DNA of 64,000 nucleotides from Deinococcus malanensis (GCF_014647655.1 NZ_BMPP01000003.1:1-64000), one strand, 5' to 3'; numbered from the stretch's first letter, positions 53,159 through 63,442 are shown. Program-made: numbers and translations. The notes: a model not told the origin generated them from the sequence alone.

Positions 53159-54049
53159 TTATTGATCCTCGGTTACCACCAGGAGCTGGTGAAGTTCTGC
53201 AACCAACTTATCGATCCGGGACTGCTTCCGGGGATTCATGCTCTCCATCAGCCGTTTGTGGCCCAAAGCGCGTACTACAGCCTTCAGCTGCGCGTCGCGT
53301 TCAGTCGGTTGTGGTTTTTGCGCGTCATGCAGCGCCTGAACTGTGGCTCCGTCCCTGGCGAGCTGGATAAGCCGCCGGCGCTCACCAGCAGAGGCGACCC
53401 TGCCGATCACCAAGGCCTTTCGGTAATCCAGACCGCCGCGCACTGCCTCTTTCACATCGGCTGGCAGGTTCAGGATCCGGCCTTTGTTCCGTAAGAAGCT
53501 CTGCCATTTCTCGCCGCCCAGACGACCAAACGCCGTATCCAGTTCTCTGACACCTTCCTGGTCTTCTTCCGGCTTGTCCAGCAGGCGACGCAGGCGCGTC
53601 ATAACCTGTTCTTCTGGAAGTCCCAGAGCCAGCGCGGCAATGCGGCGCTTGGCCTCGACCTCTTCGATGGGATTGAGGTCCTCCCGGATCAGATTTTCTA
53701 CAGCACTGGCGGCAGCGGCCTGCTGATCATCAAGGTCGCGGACGTAGGCTGGAATCGAGGTCAAACCGGCCAGCTGGGCGGCGCGCCATCGTCTCTCCCC
53801 GGCGACGATCTCCAGCCCTGAGGGAGTGGAGCGTACCAGAATCGGTTGCAGGACGCCGTTTTCGCGAATGCTTTCTGAAAGCTCGTTCAGGCTCGCCTCT
53901 GTAAATGTGGTGCGTGGCTGATGTGGTGTTGGCTTCAGCTGCTGCAGATCCAGCATGCGCAACTGATCCTGACTGACAAGGTCACCTGCGCCCAGTGGCC
54001 CCAACAGTGCATCCAGCGTGGCCGTAGCATCGAATTTTCGCTTAGCCAT
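53159..54049 (-). CDS. parB: Partition protein ParB
   Basis: This 296-residue ParB/Spo0J-type protein has the N-terminal ParB/Srx-like fold (LDLQQLKPTPHQPRTTFTEASLNELSESIRENGVLQPILVRST and GLEIVAGERRWRAAQLAGLTSIPAYV). A helix-turn-helix follows (LNPIEEVEAKRRIAALALGLPEEQVMTRLRRLLDK), then a C-terminal dimer part. The GERR motif binds CTP in this family. The frame is open to 54172, but ATG 54049 overlaps parA by 8 nt and starts with MAKRKF. It binds parS-like sites and works with ParA to segregate the replicon. Confidence 0.92.
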   Translation of the reverse strand: MAKRKFDATATLDALLGPLGAGDLVSQDQLRMLDLQQLKPTPHQPRTTFTEASLNELSESIRENGVLQPILVRSTPSGLEIVAGERRWRAAQLAGLTSIPAYVRDLDDQQAAAASAVENLIREDLNPIEEVEAKRRIAALALGLPEEQVMTRLRRLLDKPEEDQEGVRELDTAFGRLGGEKWQSFLRNKGRILNLPADVKEAVRGGLDYRKALVIGRVASAGERRRLIQLARDGATVQALHDAQKPQPTERDAQLKAVVRALGHKRLMESMNPRKQSRIDKLVAELHQLLVVTEDQ

Positions 54050-54815
54050 GGTGCACCTTCTTCTCCAGGCCAGCACTGACCTCGATTTCGCGGGCCAGTT
54101 GCCGCACCTCATTGGCCGCAGGACTGTTGGGGGCATACACCAGTACCGGCTCACCAATGCCCGCACTGTCATTCCATGTTGCAGGTCGGTAGGTTAATGG
54201 AGCAGCAAGCGGCTCAATCTGGCGCCGAAGTGCTTCGAGCACCTCTCGATCGTGTGTGTTTCGTCCGTCGTAGAGTGTCGGAACAAACAGACCAACCCGC
54301 AGGTCAGGTCTAAGCCGGCGATAGGTGTTCATGGCTGCAGCCACCCCAGGGAGGCCATTCAGGCCTTTTGCCCGGGTTGGAACCGGCACGATCAGCAGGT
54401 CGGCAGCAAGTGCGGCCAGGACCGCAAGCTTTCCCAGACTTGGTGGACTGTCCACGAGTACCACATCGTAGTCGTCTTTCAGGTCCTCGAGGGCGAAGCG
54501 CAGGTTCAGGGTAGAGCCTTCCTGAGCCATCATCTGACCTTCTGACAGGGCGAGGTGAAGATTGCTGGGGATCAGGTGCATGCCGTGGACAGTCTGTGGC
54601 TCAGGAAGCCTGGCCTCGCTGTCTATTGCGGCGTGAAAGGCAGTCTGCTCGTTAGTGACCGCAGCATGCCCCAGCCAGGTACTGAGGTTTGCCTGGGGAT
54701 CAAGGTCCACTAGTAAGACGCGATAGCCTTCGAGCGAAAGCGCGTGGCCGACGTTAAGGGCCAGACTCGTCTTGGCAGCTCCCCCAGCGTGGTTAAAAAA
54801 CGTTAATGTGCGCAT
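54042..54815 (-). CDS. parA: Partition ATPase ParA with a variant Walker A
   Basis: This 257-residue ParA ATPase is of the short type without an N-terminal DNA-binding extension. It has FFNHAGGAAKTSLALNVG (Walker A, residues 8-20), VLLVDLDPQANLSTWLGH (Walker A') and VVLVDSPPSLGKLAVLAALAADLLIVP (Walker B). The usual KGGxGKT reads AGGAAKT, so the ParA signature lysine (K at the first position) is Ala. The catalytic-loop Lys before Thr is kept. ATG 54815 has TATCCT 8 nt upstream, a leaderless start; a longer frame to 55070 would read through the parS-like sites. Confidence 0.88.
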   Translation of the reverse strand: MRTLTFFNHAGGAAKTSLALNVGHALSLEGYRVLLVDLDPQANLSTWLGHAAVTNEQTAFHAAIDSEARLPEPQTVHGMHLIPSNLHLALSEGQMMAQEGSTLNLRFALEDLKDDYDVVLVDSPPSLGKLAVLAALAADLLIVPVPTRAKGLNGLPGVAAAMNTYRRLRPDLRVGLFVPTLYDGRNTHDREVLEALRRQIEPLAAPLTYRPATWNDSAGIGEPVLVYAPNSPAANEVRQLAREIEVSAGLEKKVHHG

Positions 54816-54848
54816 CTTCCTGCAGGATACGTGGTTCGGTGAAGGTTC

Positions 54849-54895
54849 GTCTTCACATGAAGACAGACATGTGGGTTCTGTCTTCACGTGAAGAC
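54849..54895. promoter_or_regulatory. Two parS-like palindromes upstream of parA
   Basis: GTCTTCACATGAAGAC (54849-54864) and GTCTTCACGTGAAGAC (54880-54895) start 31 bp apart. The second is a perfect 16-bp palindrome and resembles the canonical parS core TTCACGTGAA. The first lies just upstream of the parA promoter. They are likely ParB sites for segregation and perhaps autoregulation. Confidence 0.7.
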
Positions 54896-55145
54896 GGAGG
54901 AGGTTGTCGGAGTTATTTTCCTGGGCCGCACGCATAACGCATAGGTGCCAGAAGGTCTTCGTACCTCTGCTCGACTGGCGCGCGGCAGGTGACTTTTTAG
55001 AATTGCGGCAGACAATAGCCCGGTTATCCAGGACATCAAGACTTCGAGTTCCACATTTCGAAAAAGGCATAGAATGGCGTGGTTGAATGAATAACCGGGA
55101 ATAGGGGTTGACCCGTAGGGCAAAAAATTCGACAGGGACGGTGTT

Positions 55146-55931
55146 ATGGGCCGTCCCAACCTCACTTTACTGCCGCTTTCCACCGCTGTCACCATGCTTG
55201 GTCGCTGGATTGCGCCTCATATTCCACTGAAACTTCTGCATCCACACGAGAAAATCTTGGAAGCAGAACTGCTCGCAGTCGCACTCCTTCAGAAGCTGTA
55301 CAATGTACCGTATCCCAGCCGCTGGTGGCGGTTTCTCAAACTCAATCACTTCCCGGATTTCCCCTCTGAGCCCCAGGCCCGCATCCGGCTCGCCCGGTTG
55401 ACCCCAGTGGTTCAGCAACTTGCCACTGAAGTCCAGTTCGTGGACTTCATCGCCATCGATTCAGAACCCCTCCTCGTTTCGACGTTCAAGCGTGCCCCAC
55501 GGTGCAAATTCCATGGTGCCCGACATGGATTCAGCACCACTGGACCGGTTTACGGCTTCAAGCTGCATGGCTGGTGCACTTTGAAATGGCAAGATTGCAA
55601 AATACGAGATCCGTCCCGCAAATGAGCACGACTTCACCGTGCTGTGAGAGATGAACAAAGATTGGCCCTCTTATGGAGGGCCAAAGCAGATAGTAGATAA
55701 GGGCTATCACTCAGAGACGTGTCTGACGCCACCGAAGGTCAATGCCAGACAGTTGATTCGCGCTGGAGAGCAGAGTATGGGTCAGCCAGGAAGTGCGTAG
55801 AGTCTGCGTTCTCCATGCTGCTGGGCGCTGGGCTGCGATGGGGTCGGGTCAAGACGTATCTTAGAGTGCGGCTCAAGGTCGCGCTGGCTGTCCTGGCACA
55901 TAACCAGAAAATCCTCGATTTCAGCCGCTGA
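55146..55931 (+). pseudogene. Frameshifted IS982-type DDE transposase
   Basis: From 55146 the frame reads 159 codons ([34 protein letters not shown]..., then [45 protein letters not shown]). It includes the IDS..P..FKRA DDE core. Translation then breaks; another frame at about 55678-55795 gives [22 protein letters not shown], and a third (55797-55931) gives [42 protein letters not shown]. The pieces are in order, so the gene is broken by at least two frameshifts. I could not find matching terminal inverted repeats. Confidence 0.75.
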
Positions 55932-55939
55932 TTGCCCGC

Positions 55940-56440
55940 CGGTCCAGCCTGTTCGCGGCGCATGGTAGACCACCTGATCAGACTGCATAGCCCGTTTAGG
56001 AATGCATGAGGTTGCGGGCGCGCATGGCCAGGATGGCGGAACTGCATTGAAGTCAGTGTTTTGGTCTGCACAGAGCGGATCTGAGCCTCAATCAATTGAG
56101 AGAGCACGGTTTCAATGCGTTTGCGTAATTCCGGGTGGCGGTCTTCCCGCCCCCGGTGTCGTAGCGCGTGTTTTTCTTGGGTGGATAGATGAACCCCAGC
56201 GCGCAGTACCCCTTATCCCCGATGACTTGGGGTCCGCCAAAGTCTGGCCAGCAAAGATTCAGTTCGTAGGCGACGGTCGTGTCGTGCAGGTTGGCCGGTC
56301 GTCCAACGGAAATAGTGGCAGCGGCGAAGGTCAAGGGAACCATTGCAATCATCAATCAGCGCATCCCCGGTGGCAGGGCTATGAGCTTACCTGTAAATGC
56401 GACTCCAACGTGGAACTCCCGCCGTATCGAGCATGACTGT
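55940..56440 (-). pseudogene. Remnant of a second DDE transposase
   Basis: On the minus strand three pieces read in order: FHVGVAFTGKLIALPPGM, then VPLTFAAATISVGRPANLHDTTVAYELNLCWPDFGGPQVIGDKGYCALGFIYPPKKNTRYD, then HPELRKRIETVLSQLIEAQIRSVQTKTLTSMQFR. These match the C-terminal half of DDE transposases of the IS982/IS5 kind (H-D at the active site, DKGY, RKRIETV). Frame breaks and stops separate them and the N-terminus is missing. It abuts the first remnant head to head. Confidence 0.65.
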
Positions 56441-56458
56441 TGGACTGTCTCGTCGCTC

Positions 56459-56474
56459 GTCTTCACGTGAAGAC
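56459..56474. promoter_or_regulatory. Third parS-like palindrome
   Basis: An exact GTCTTCACGTGAAGAC identical to the site at 54880-54895 lies 1.6 kb away, just beside the transposase remnants. It may be a further ParB site. Confidence 0.6.
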
Positions 56475-56589
56475 AGATGGTCATGCGCACGAAATAACTC
56501 CGACCTATGGTCTTCTGGCACTGTCGTCGGTGCTCTATCCAGGCAGCCATAAACACGTTTAAGCCATACGCTCCAATGACACAAGCAAA

Positions 56590-56615
56590 GCGGGCCTCGG
56601 CTATTCGAGGCCCGC
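56590..56615 (-). terminator. Terminator after the SDR gene
   Basis: A perfect 10-bp stem (GCGGGCCTCG at 56590-56599, CGAGGCCCGC at 56606-56615) with a 6-nt loop, followed on the minus strand by CTTTGCTTGT. It lies 17 nt beyond the SDR stop. Confidence 0.7.
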
Positions 56616-56631
56616 GTGTGCTCGTTTCCAC

Positions 56632-57540
56632 TCAGCCGTTGACCACATCACCACCGTTGGGATGCAGGACCTGACCGCTGATATAGCTGCTGTCGTCCGA
56701 AGCGAGAAATACGAACGAGGGAGCGACTTCAGCTGGCTGGCCCGGGCGTTTGAGCGGCGTGTTCTGGCCGTGGGAGGCCACGCGCTCGGCGTCGAAGGTA
56801 GCTGGAATCAACGGTGTCCAGATCGGGCCGGGAGCGACAGCATTTACCCGGATGCCCTGCTCTGCCAGATTCTGGCTCAGGCTCCGGGTAAACGAGACAA
56901 TCGCTCCTTTGGTGCTCGAATAGTCAAGCAGTTGAGCACTGCCTTTGTAAGCTGTGATGGACGTGGTGTTAATAATGACGGAGCCGGACTTGAGATGGGG
57001 CATCGCGGCCTGGGTCAGGTAAAACATCGCGAAAATATTGGTGCGGAAGGTGCGCTCGAGTTGCTCGGGGCTGATGTCGCTGATGCTGTCCTGCGGGTGT
57101 TGCTCGGCCGCATTATTCACCAGTATGTCCAGCCCCCCGAGTTCCCGAACGGTCTGCTCTACAGCCTGCCGGCAAAATTGAACGTCCCCGATGTCGCCAG
57201 CGATCAGCACCCCGCGCCGGCCCTCCTCCTGCACCATCGCCAGTGTCTCCTGCGCATCCTGTTCTTCGTTCAGATACAGGATGGCCACGTCGGCGCCCTC
57301 GCGGGCAAAATGCACAGCTACGGCCCGCCCGATGCCGCTGTCCCCGCCCGTGATCAGGGCCACCTTGCCCTTCAGTTTGTCGCTGCCCCGGTAATCCTCC
57401 CGGATCACAATCGGGGTGAGGCTCATCTCGGCTTCACTGCCAGGTTGGGTCGACTGCGTTTCTGCAGGCGCCTGCTCAGGCATGGCTTCGGTAGGAGCGG
57501 TCTCGGCATGAACGTTCTGTGCTTTTTCATCGTTTGACAT
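56632..57540 (-). CDS. SDR oxidoreductase of the YghA/stress type
   Basis: This 302-residue short-chain dehydrogenase has a Glu/Ala/Pro-rich N-terminal tail of about 40 residues typical of the YghA/GsiB-like stress branch. The core follows: LKGKVALITGGDSGIGRAVAVHFAREGADVAILYL, with NAAEQHPQ, catalytic S-Y-K as SITAY...YSSTKGAIVSFTRSL, and GPIWTPLIPATF. NAD(P) binding is clear; substrate is not. GGAG lies about 9 nt before ATG 57540. Confidence 0.85.
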   Translation of the reverse strand: MSNDEKAQNVHAETAPTEAMPEQAPAETQSTQPGSEAEMSLTPIVIREDYRGSDKLKGKVALITGGDSGIGRAVAVHFAREGADVAILYLNEEQDAQETLAMVQEEGRRGVLIAGDIGDVQFCRQAVEQTVRELGGLDILVNNAAEQHPQDSISDISPEQLERTFRTNIFAMFYLTQAAMPHLKSGSVIINTTSITAYKGSAQLLDYSSTKGAIVSFTRSLSQNLAEQGIRVNAVAPGPIWTPLIPATFDAERVASHGQNTPLKRPGQPAEVAPSFVFLASDDSSYISGQVLHPNGGDVVNG

Positions 57541-57954
57541 AGTGTCTCCTCTTCGCGCGAGTGTGACAAAGCAACCTTGGCGCCCGTCTTGATCCAGCTC
57601 AAGGGTTCTTGAGAAGTTCGAACCCAGGTCGGATGACCCCTAGGCGCAGCCGGTCAACAGGCATAGCCTGAGGTCAGACTGGCAGCAGATACCACCAGCA
57701 GATATCGGGCCCGTCATCGTGAGATGACATCACGGCTCAGGCCAAAGGCACCGTCACGTCCCAGGGAGACTGCCGGAACCGGGAATAGGCAACCACCATA
57801 GGAACATGCGCCGGATAGTCGTATACGATTACTGCAGATATTGGCAATCGCCAGGCGGTGAGGTGTTCCGGTAAACCTTGCTGATAAAAAACGTCCGGTC
57901 CAGGCCCCTGAAAGGCATGAACCGGTGCTCAACTGTCTCCAGGTGCCGTCTGCT
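57541..57954. other. Intergenic stretch of about 410 bp
   Basis: It holds the promoter region of the SDR gene. A minus-strand frame at 57714-58067 overlaps the end of galK and has no SD or domain. No repeat, RNA or clear operator was seen. Confidence 0.4.
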
Positions 57955-58998
57955 TCAGGGCACCACCTGCCGGGCCTGCCCGTCCCACTCACCCATAATG
58001 TCATTCGCCACCGCAGGGGCGGTGCCGGTCCGGACCAGCGCCACGACCGCGCCACCGAATCCGGCACCCGTCATGCGTGCGCCGTATACATCAGGATGAG
58101 CCTGAAGCAGCTCGACCAGCGAATCCACCTCTGGGTGGCTGACTGCATAATCGTCCCGCAGGCTGGCGTGGGATGCGTTCATCAGCTTCCCAAACGATTC
58201 GGCACTCAGCCCGGGTTGTACTGCCTGCTCGACGCGCTGGTTCTCGGTCACCACATGCCGGGCACGCACATTCAGCGGCGACGGCAGCGACTCGACCCGC
58301 GCCACGTCCTGAACATCACGCAGTTCCTTGACCCCCAGGAGCCTCGAGGCCTCCTCGACCTGGGCGCGGCGTTCGTTATACCCGCTCTCTGCCAGCCGCC
58401 GCGGCACCCCGGAGTCCAGCACCAGGACCTCGGAGCCTTCGGGCAGGGGCCGTAGCTGGCGGTCCAGACTGCGGGTGTCCAGGTACAGCAGCGAGCGGGC
58501 ATCGGCCAGGCTGCTGGCCATCTGATCCATGATGCCGCACTGAACTCCCACGAACTCGTGTTCGACGCGCTGGGCTGTCAGGGCGATCTGCACATCATCC
58601 AGCTCCACCAGGCCCAGATCACGCAGGCCACGCAGGGTTGCGACCTCCAGCGCCGCGCTGCTGCTCAGGCCGGCGCCCATCGGAATGGTGGACGTAATGT
58701 GGAGATTCAGGCCTTCAGTGACGCCACCCAGAGCCAGGGCACCAGCCACGTACCGGGCGAATTCCTCGTGCGCGTTCTGGCCGATCTCAAAGGTGGAGTG
58801 CTCGTCGAGATCGGCGGCGTAGACCTGGTGCCGCCGCGTACCGTTGCGGGCCAGACCGACCGTGGTCGTGCGAGTGATGGCCGCCGGCAGCACGAAGCCG
58901 CCCTGGTAATCGGTGTGTTCGCCCAGCAGATTGACCCGTCCCGGGGCAACCGCAGTGACCTCAGGGGCCTGACCGTAGATGTCTTCAAAGGTTTTCAA
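57955..58998 (-). CDS. galK: Galactokinase
   Basis: This 347-residue GHMP kinase phosphorylates galactose to galactose-1-phosphate. It has [21 protein letters not shown] (galactokinase signature), [21 protein letters not shown] (ATP motif) and [14 protein letters not shown]. The listed ATG at 59019 is upstream, but I prefer TTG 58998: GGGAGG lies 7 nt before it and the signature follows after the usual 20 or so residues. It overlaps galT by 14 nt. Length is about 350-390 in the family. Confidence 0.92.
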   Translation of the reverse strand: MKTFEDIYGQAPEVTAVAPGRVNLLGEHTDYQGGFVLPAAITRTTTVGLARNGTRRHQVYAADLDEHSTFEIGQNAHEEFARYVAGALALGGVTEGLNLHITSTIPMGAGLSSSAALEVATLRGLRDLGLVELDDVQIALTAQRVEHEFVGVQCGIMDQMASSLADARSLLYLDTRSLDRQLRPLPEGSEVLVLDSGVPRRLAESGYNERRAQVEEASRLLGVKELRDVQDVARVESLPSPLNVRARHVVTENQRVEQAVQPGLSAESFGKLMNASHASLRDDYAVSHPEVDSLVELLQAHPDVYGARMTGAGFGGAVVALVRTGTAPAVANDIMGEWDGQARQVVP

Positions 58999-60103
58999 CT
59001 TTAACCTCCCTGAGTTCATGGGCTGCCATTTCCGGGAACTTGTCGTTGGCGAACTCCCCGGCGCCCTGTTCTGTGCCGGCCAGGTACTTGAGGCGCCCCG
59101 GAGCCCGCAGGTACGGGTAGATCTCGATGTGAAGCGGAAAGTCTGCTGTCGCTGCGTCGCCTACAGGCGCCTGATGGACCGTCATCAGGTAGGGCATACG
59201 GACCCCGAACAGACTATCGAGGCGCTGCAATGCATCTTTAAGAACCCGTGCAAAAGCACGTTTCTCGGCATCGTCCAGTTCGCTGAGCAGCCCCACCGGG
59301 CGGGACGGGAGGACCCAGGTCTCGTAGGTATAGCGGGCGAAGGGAGGCACAACACTGAGGCCCAGACCCTCGTCCCGGATGACCCGGACCGCGCTGTCGC
59401 GCTCGGCCTTCACGAACGCCGCCAGCCAGGGTTCTCCCGATTCCGCCCGGTGCTTCTGCGCCTGAGCCAGCATTGTGGCCTGCACGGGGGGCACGTGGTC
59501 GTAGGCATAGATCTGTCCGTGCGGGTGGTGCAACGTGACGCCCACCTCCACACCCCGGTTCTCGAAGGCCAGCACCGAACGGATCTTGCCCGTGGCCGCG
59601 AGCACGCTGGTGCGGTCAGCCCAGACCCCCAGCAGCAGGGCCATCTGATCGTCGGACAGGTCGGAGAGCCGTCCGCTGGCATTCTGGCTGAACACGACAA
59701 CTTCGCACTTGCCGGTGGCCGCGCGCTCCTCGGTATTCAGAGCGTGGGCCGGAGCCGGAGGTACGGGTGCTCCCAGGGTCAGGCTTGGAAAGCGGTTGTC
59801 AAAGACTGCGATGTCGTAGGTGCCGCGAGGAAGCTCGGTAGGATGCGCCGGGTCCGAGGTCGGCGCCAGGGGGTTGTACTCCGGAGGGGGAAGGAAGGTC
59901 CGCCCCAACCGGTGCGAGGCGTACATCACCCACTCCCCACGCAGAGGATGCCAGCGCATCACCGGCCGGGCGTCGACCGGATCGGGACTGGGGCTTGGAA
60001 CCTCCGAGTCCAGCTGGACCGGCTGCAGGCCATACAGGGTCAGGTCGCGTCCGTCGGGCTTCTGGAGATGCTGAACGTGAAAGGGGAGGGGAGAGGTGGT
60101 CAT
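58985..60103 (-). CDS. galT: Galactose-1-phosphate uridylyltransferase
   Basis: This 372-residue HIT-superfamily enzyme swaps UMP between UDP-glucose and galactose-1-phosphate. The catalytic HxHxQ site reads [10 protein letters not shown] near residues 192-202. Other marks: [24 protein letters not shown], then [17 protein letters not shown] and [30 protein letters not shown] 60103 has a weak SD. It lies upstream of galK in the same transcript. Confidence 0.93.
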   Translation of the reverse strand: MTTSPLPFHVQHLQKPDGRDLTLYGLQPVQLDSEVPSPSPDPVDARPVMRWHPLRGEWVMYASHRLGRTFLPPPEYNPLAPTSDPAHPTELPRGTYDIAVFDNRFPSLTLGAPVPPAPAHALNTEERAATGKCEVVVFSQNASGRLSDLSDDQMALLLGVWADRTSVLAATGKIRSVLAFENRGVEVGVTLHHPHGQIYAYDHVPPVQATMLAQAQKHRAESGEPWLAAFVKAERDSAVRVIRDEGLGLSVVPPFARYTYETWVLPSRPVGLLSELDDAEKRAFARVLKDALQRLDSLFGVRMPYLMTVHQAPVGDAATADFPLHIEIYPYLRAPGRLKYLAGTEQGAGEFANDKFPEMAAHELREVKVENL

Positions 60104-60251
60104 GGGTGAAGGACTCTCTTCATGGCTGGACTCCCAGGAAGCGGGCGAAGGGCACCGCGCCGGTTCAGAGCCCGTGAACAGGCTCAGGTAGGAAAGAGGT
60201 GTGATCAGACCGCCCGGCCTGGAGCGCAGGTTCCGGACACGGCCGCTCGAT

Positions 60252-61367
60252 TCAGGTCAGGGGCTCCGGCGCGTCATAGAACGTGAAGGCGTAGCAGGTC
60301 TGCGAGGTATAGGTTTCACCCGGACGAAGCACCGTGGAGGGGAAGTGAGGCTGGTTGGGCGAATCCGGGAAGTGCTGGGTTTCCAGGCAGATACCCCAGT
60401 GCTGGTCGTACGTCTGACCGCCTTTGCCCCTGATCCCATTCAGATAATTGCCGGTGTATACCTGAAGACCCGGCTCCGTGGTGGTGACCATCAGGCAGCG
60501 GCCCGAACGCGGTTCACGCAGCTGGGCTGCCAGGCGCATCCCCGGAGCGTCCCGCAGCACGAAGTTGTGGTCATAGCCTTTGGCCTGCTGAAGCTGCTCT
60601 TCGTGCCCGTGCTCCCGCAGGGCGTCTCCCAGGTGCCTCCAGGTGCGGAAATCAAACGGCGTGCCCTCCACCGGCTTCAGGGTGCCCGTGGGGAGCAGCT
60701 GGGCGCTGACCGGGGTCATCGCGTCGGCTTCGATCTGAAGCTCGTGCTCCAGAATGTCCCGCCGGGCGTCGCCCACCAGATTCCAGTAGCTGTGCTGAGT
60801 CAGGTTGACGATGGTCGGTGCGTCGCACTCGGCGTGGTAGGTAATCTCCAGCTGTCCGGGAAGGCCCAGCACGTACGTGACCCGGACGTCCAGGCGGCCT
60901 GGGTAGCCCTCCTCTCCTGCGGGGCTGCTATACGTCAGGTCCAGGGCCGGCCCGGTGTCCGCCAGACGCATTTCTCCCAGCCAGTGACGGTGGTCGAAGC
61001 CTCCTTCGCCTCCGTGCAGGGCATTCGGGCCGTCGTTACACCCCAGGTTATACGTCTCTCCGTCCAGCGTGAAGCGCCCCTGCGCAATGCGGTTGCCGTA
61101 GCGGCCGATCAGCGCCCCGAAATAGGGGGACTGGTCCCGGGTGAAATAGGGTGCTGCCTCGTCGTGCCCCAGCACCACGTCCTCCAGGCGGCCAGCGCGG
61201 TCCGGAAGCAGCAGCCGCACCAGAACGCCTCCGTAGTCCATGATGGCTGCCTCGGTCTGGTCCGGTGTGCGCAGCGTGTACAGCGTGATCTCGCGCCCTT
61301 CGGGAGAGTGGCCCCAGGGCTCGGCGGTGATGGAGCCTACGGGGCCTGAGAGGTGCTTGTCAGTCAT
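60252..61367 (-). CDS. galM: Aldose 1-epimerase
   Basis: This 371-residue mutarotase interconverts alpha and beta anomers of galactose and related sugars. It has [27 protein letters not shown], then [19 protein letters not shown], the active-site [13 protein letters not shown] (His), and [19 protein letters not shown] with the catalytic Glu. A longer frame starts at GTG 61379; ATG 61367 has GAGG 7 nt upstream. With galT and galK it completes part of the Leloir pathway; galE is not in the window. Confidence 0.92.
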   Translation of the reverse strand: MTDKHLSGPVGSITAEPWGHSPEGREITLYTLRTPDQTEAAIMDYGGVLVRLLLPDRAGRLEDVVLGHDEAAPYFTRDQSPYFGALIGRYGNRIAQGRFTLDGETYNLGCNDGPNALHGGEGGFDHRHWLGEMRLADTGPALDLTYSSPAGEEGYPGRLDVRVTYVLGLPGQLEITYHAECDAPTIVNLTQHSYWNLVGDARRDILEHELQIEADAMTPVSAQLLPTGTLKPVEGTPFDFRTWRHLGDALREHGHEEQLQQAKGYDHNFVLRDAPGMRLAAQLREPRSGRCLMVTTTEPGLQVYTGNYLNGIRGKGGQTYDQHWGICLETQHFPDSPNQPHFPSTVLRPGETYTSQTCYAFTFYDAPEPLT

Positions 61368-61600
61368 GCTGCGCCTCACTTTCAGGATGCCGGGGGCTGT
61401 TCGCCGGCCGGGTGGTGGCTCCTGTTGCCTGTCTCGGGAAAGCGCGGAAAAACAGAAACACGGTCATGGGGCCTCCAGACAAATTGAGTAAAACACGGGG
61501 TGGAATGTTCAGCCGTGGCCGCGCCAAGTTGAGCTGGGCTCATCTTAGAAGCCCTGACCCCCACGCCATGATGAGTCCAGGCTACGGCATCCTCAACACA

Positions 61601-61630
61601 GCAGGCCCTGCCGGGTGAGACAGGGCCTGC
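61601..61630 (-). terminator. Hairpin after the subtilisin-like gene
   Basis: A perfect 10-bp stem (GCAGGCCCTG at 61601-61610, CAGGGCCTGC at 61621-61630) with a 10-nt loop lies 16 nt beyond the protease stop on the minus strand. A good T-run is lacking, so it may be a weak terminator. Confidence 0.5.
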
Positions 61631-61645
61631 AAATCAAGTGCGGTG

Positions 61646-63442
61646 TTACTTCAGCACGACAACCTTGTCCACCTCTGCCGTGCCGGTGTAGGTGGTGGCA
61701 GCATTCAGATAGCCCTTGAGCACCACAGTCCATGTTCCGGCCACGGGGTTGGAGACCGCGACGGCCTCACCGGTGCTGACGCCCTGAGCGCTGGAGGCGA
61801 CCAGCTGACCGGCCGGATCGTACACGTCCAGGTCGAGATCGAATGCCGCATTGCCCCACTCGGTGGTCACCCGAAGGGCGCTGCTGCCCGCTGGCACGCT
61901 GATGGTGTGGCTGTCGCTGGCGTTCACCGCGCAGTCCACCCCAGGAGCACAGACGGCCGGGCTGACGGTGCCGGTCCAGCCGGGCAGGGCGGTGGTCTCG
62001 ACCGTGGTGCGCTTGGGATTGAGCCGCGCCGCTTCCCGCACAGCGGCGTGGGCGTCGACGTACCCGTAGCCCACTTCCCACTCCTCGCGCTGCCGGACGA
62101 CCGCCGAACTGGTGTCGTACACCGCGCGGCTGGTCTTCTTGAAGACACTCAGCACGCTGTCGAGGTTCAACCCTGGATGGGCCTCAAGCATCAGGGCGAC
62201 CACACCACTGATATGCGGCGTGGCCATGCTGGTGCCACTGATGGTGGAGTACTGGGCGTTGTCCACATCCGGCACGGTGGTGGCCGCCACCCCGGTCAGG
62301 GCCCGCGCCGCGCTGATCTTGACTCCAGGAGCCGTGACATCCGGGTGCACGTTGGCGTCCCCCGCACGTCCACGGCTGCTGAAGCTGGCCAGGGCGCCTT
62401 TCTTATCCCCGGCTGCCACGCTCATCACGCACGGACTGGCCGAATAGGGGTTGAGGGTATCGGCGCCGGGGCCCTCGTTACCTGCGGCGAAGACCACGAT
62501 CATTCCTGCGTCGTAGGCGCGCTTGGAGGCCAGGCTGATGGGATTGTAGGGAGCAAACTCGCCGCTCGAGCCCCAGGAGTTGCTGATGATCCGCACGTTG
62601 TGGGTATCCCGGACCTCCGGGCGCATCACGTAGTCAAAGCCCTGAAGGGCATACAGGATGCTCAGGCCGTCGCCTGCACCGACGCCCACCAGGGTGGCCC
62701 CGGGAGCCACCCCACGGCGGACCCGGGTGCTGCCGGCCGATGCCTCGCCGCTGCCCCCGATGGTGCTGGCGACGTGGGTGCCGTGCCCACTGCTGGTGTC
62801 GGTGTTGGGCAGTTCGACGTACAGCGCACCTCCGACCGGTGTGTCGGTGACCGACCCAGCCAGCTTGACGTTGTTCGCCACGTGGTCCAGGTCGGCGTGG
62901 GTTCCGTCCACCCCGGAGTCGATGATCGCCACGCCGACACCTCTGCCGGTCACGCTGTAGGTACTCTGGGCAGTATCTGCTCCGATAAACCGGACACTCT
63001 CCGCCAGGCTGTAGTGCAGCGGGGCGTCCCGGTAGATCGACTGCAGGCCCGGCAGATTGGCTTCGAGCGCCTGGATCAGTTCGGGGGTCACCAGGGTCCG
63101 GACAGCCACCATGGGCAGGTGGGTCAGCGCCCCCAGGCCATTGCCCAGATCCACCTCAAGGTTCGAATCCATCCAGGTGATGGCCCGGCCTTTGCTCGCA
63201 TCGTCCACAAAGGACAGAATCAGGGTGCCGACCTCGCCGTAACGCATGGTGCTGTCCACCTGTACCCGGCTGGGCGCAGTGGCGTACAGCGCCTGACAGG
63301 CACTCAGGGTGTTGCCCTGAGCCGCGAGTGAGCCACCGGTTCCCGGCCTGGCGACCGGGGCGGAAACCTGGGGGGTGCCCTGGCCGCAGGACGCAAGGAG
63401 AAGAGTGAGACCGAGGCTGTACGCGGTGAGCTGTTTCATCAT
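61646..63442 (-). CDS. Subtilisin-like (S8) protease lipoprotein
   Basis: This 598-residue secreted protease has a lipoprotein signal (LTLLLASCG, Cys19). A propeptide region with ALTHLPMVAVRTLV follows, then an S8 catalytic domain: Asp in AIIDSGVDGTH, His in SSGHGTHVAST, oxyanion Asn in VFAAGNEGPG and Ser in SGTSMATPHISGVVALML. A C-terminal P-domain-like/PPC beta-sandwich (about 485-598) ends it. It acts outside the membrane. AGGAG lies 5 nt before ATG 63442. It is on the same strand as galM but far enough away to be independent. Confidence 0.92.
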   Translation of the reverse strand: MMKQLTAYSLGLTLLLASCGQGTPQVSAPVARPGTGGSLAAQGNTLSACQALYATAPSRVQVDSTMRYGEVGTLILSFVDDASKGRAITWMDSNLEVDLGNGLGALTHLPMVAVRTLVTPELIQALEANLPGLQSIYRDAPLHYSLAESVRFIGADTAQSTYSVTGRGVGVAIIDSGVDGTHADLDHVANNVKLAGSVTDTPVGGALYVELPNTDTSSGHGTHVASTIGGSGEASAGSTRVRRGVAPGATLVGVGAGDGLSILYALQGFDYVMRPEVRDTHNVRIISNSWGSSGEFAPYNPISLASKRAYDAGMIVVFAAGNEGPGADTLNPYSASPCVMSVAAGDKKGALASFSSRGRAGDANVHPDVTAPGVKISAARALTGVAATTVPDVDNAQYSTISGTSMATPHISGVVALMLEAHPGLNLDSVLSVFKKTSRAVYDTSSAVVRQREEWEVGYGYVDAHAAVREAARLNPKRTTVETTALPGWTGTVSPAVCAPGVDCAVNASDSHTISVPAGSSALRVTTEWGNAAFDLDLDVYDPAGQLVASSAQGVSTGEAVAVSNPVAGTWTVVLKGYLNAATTYTGTAEVDKVVVLK

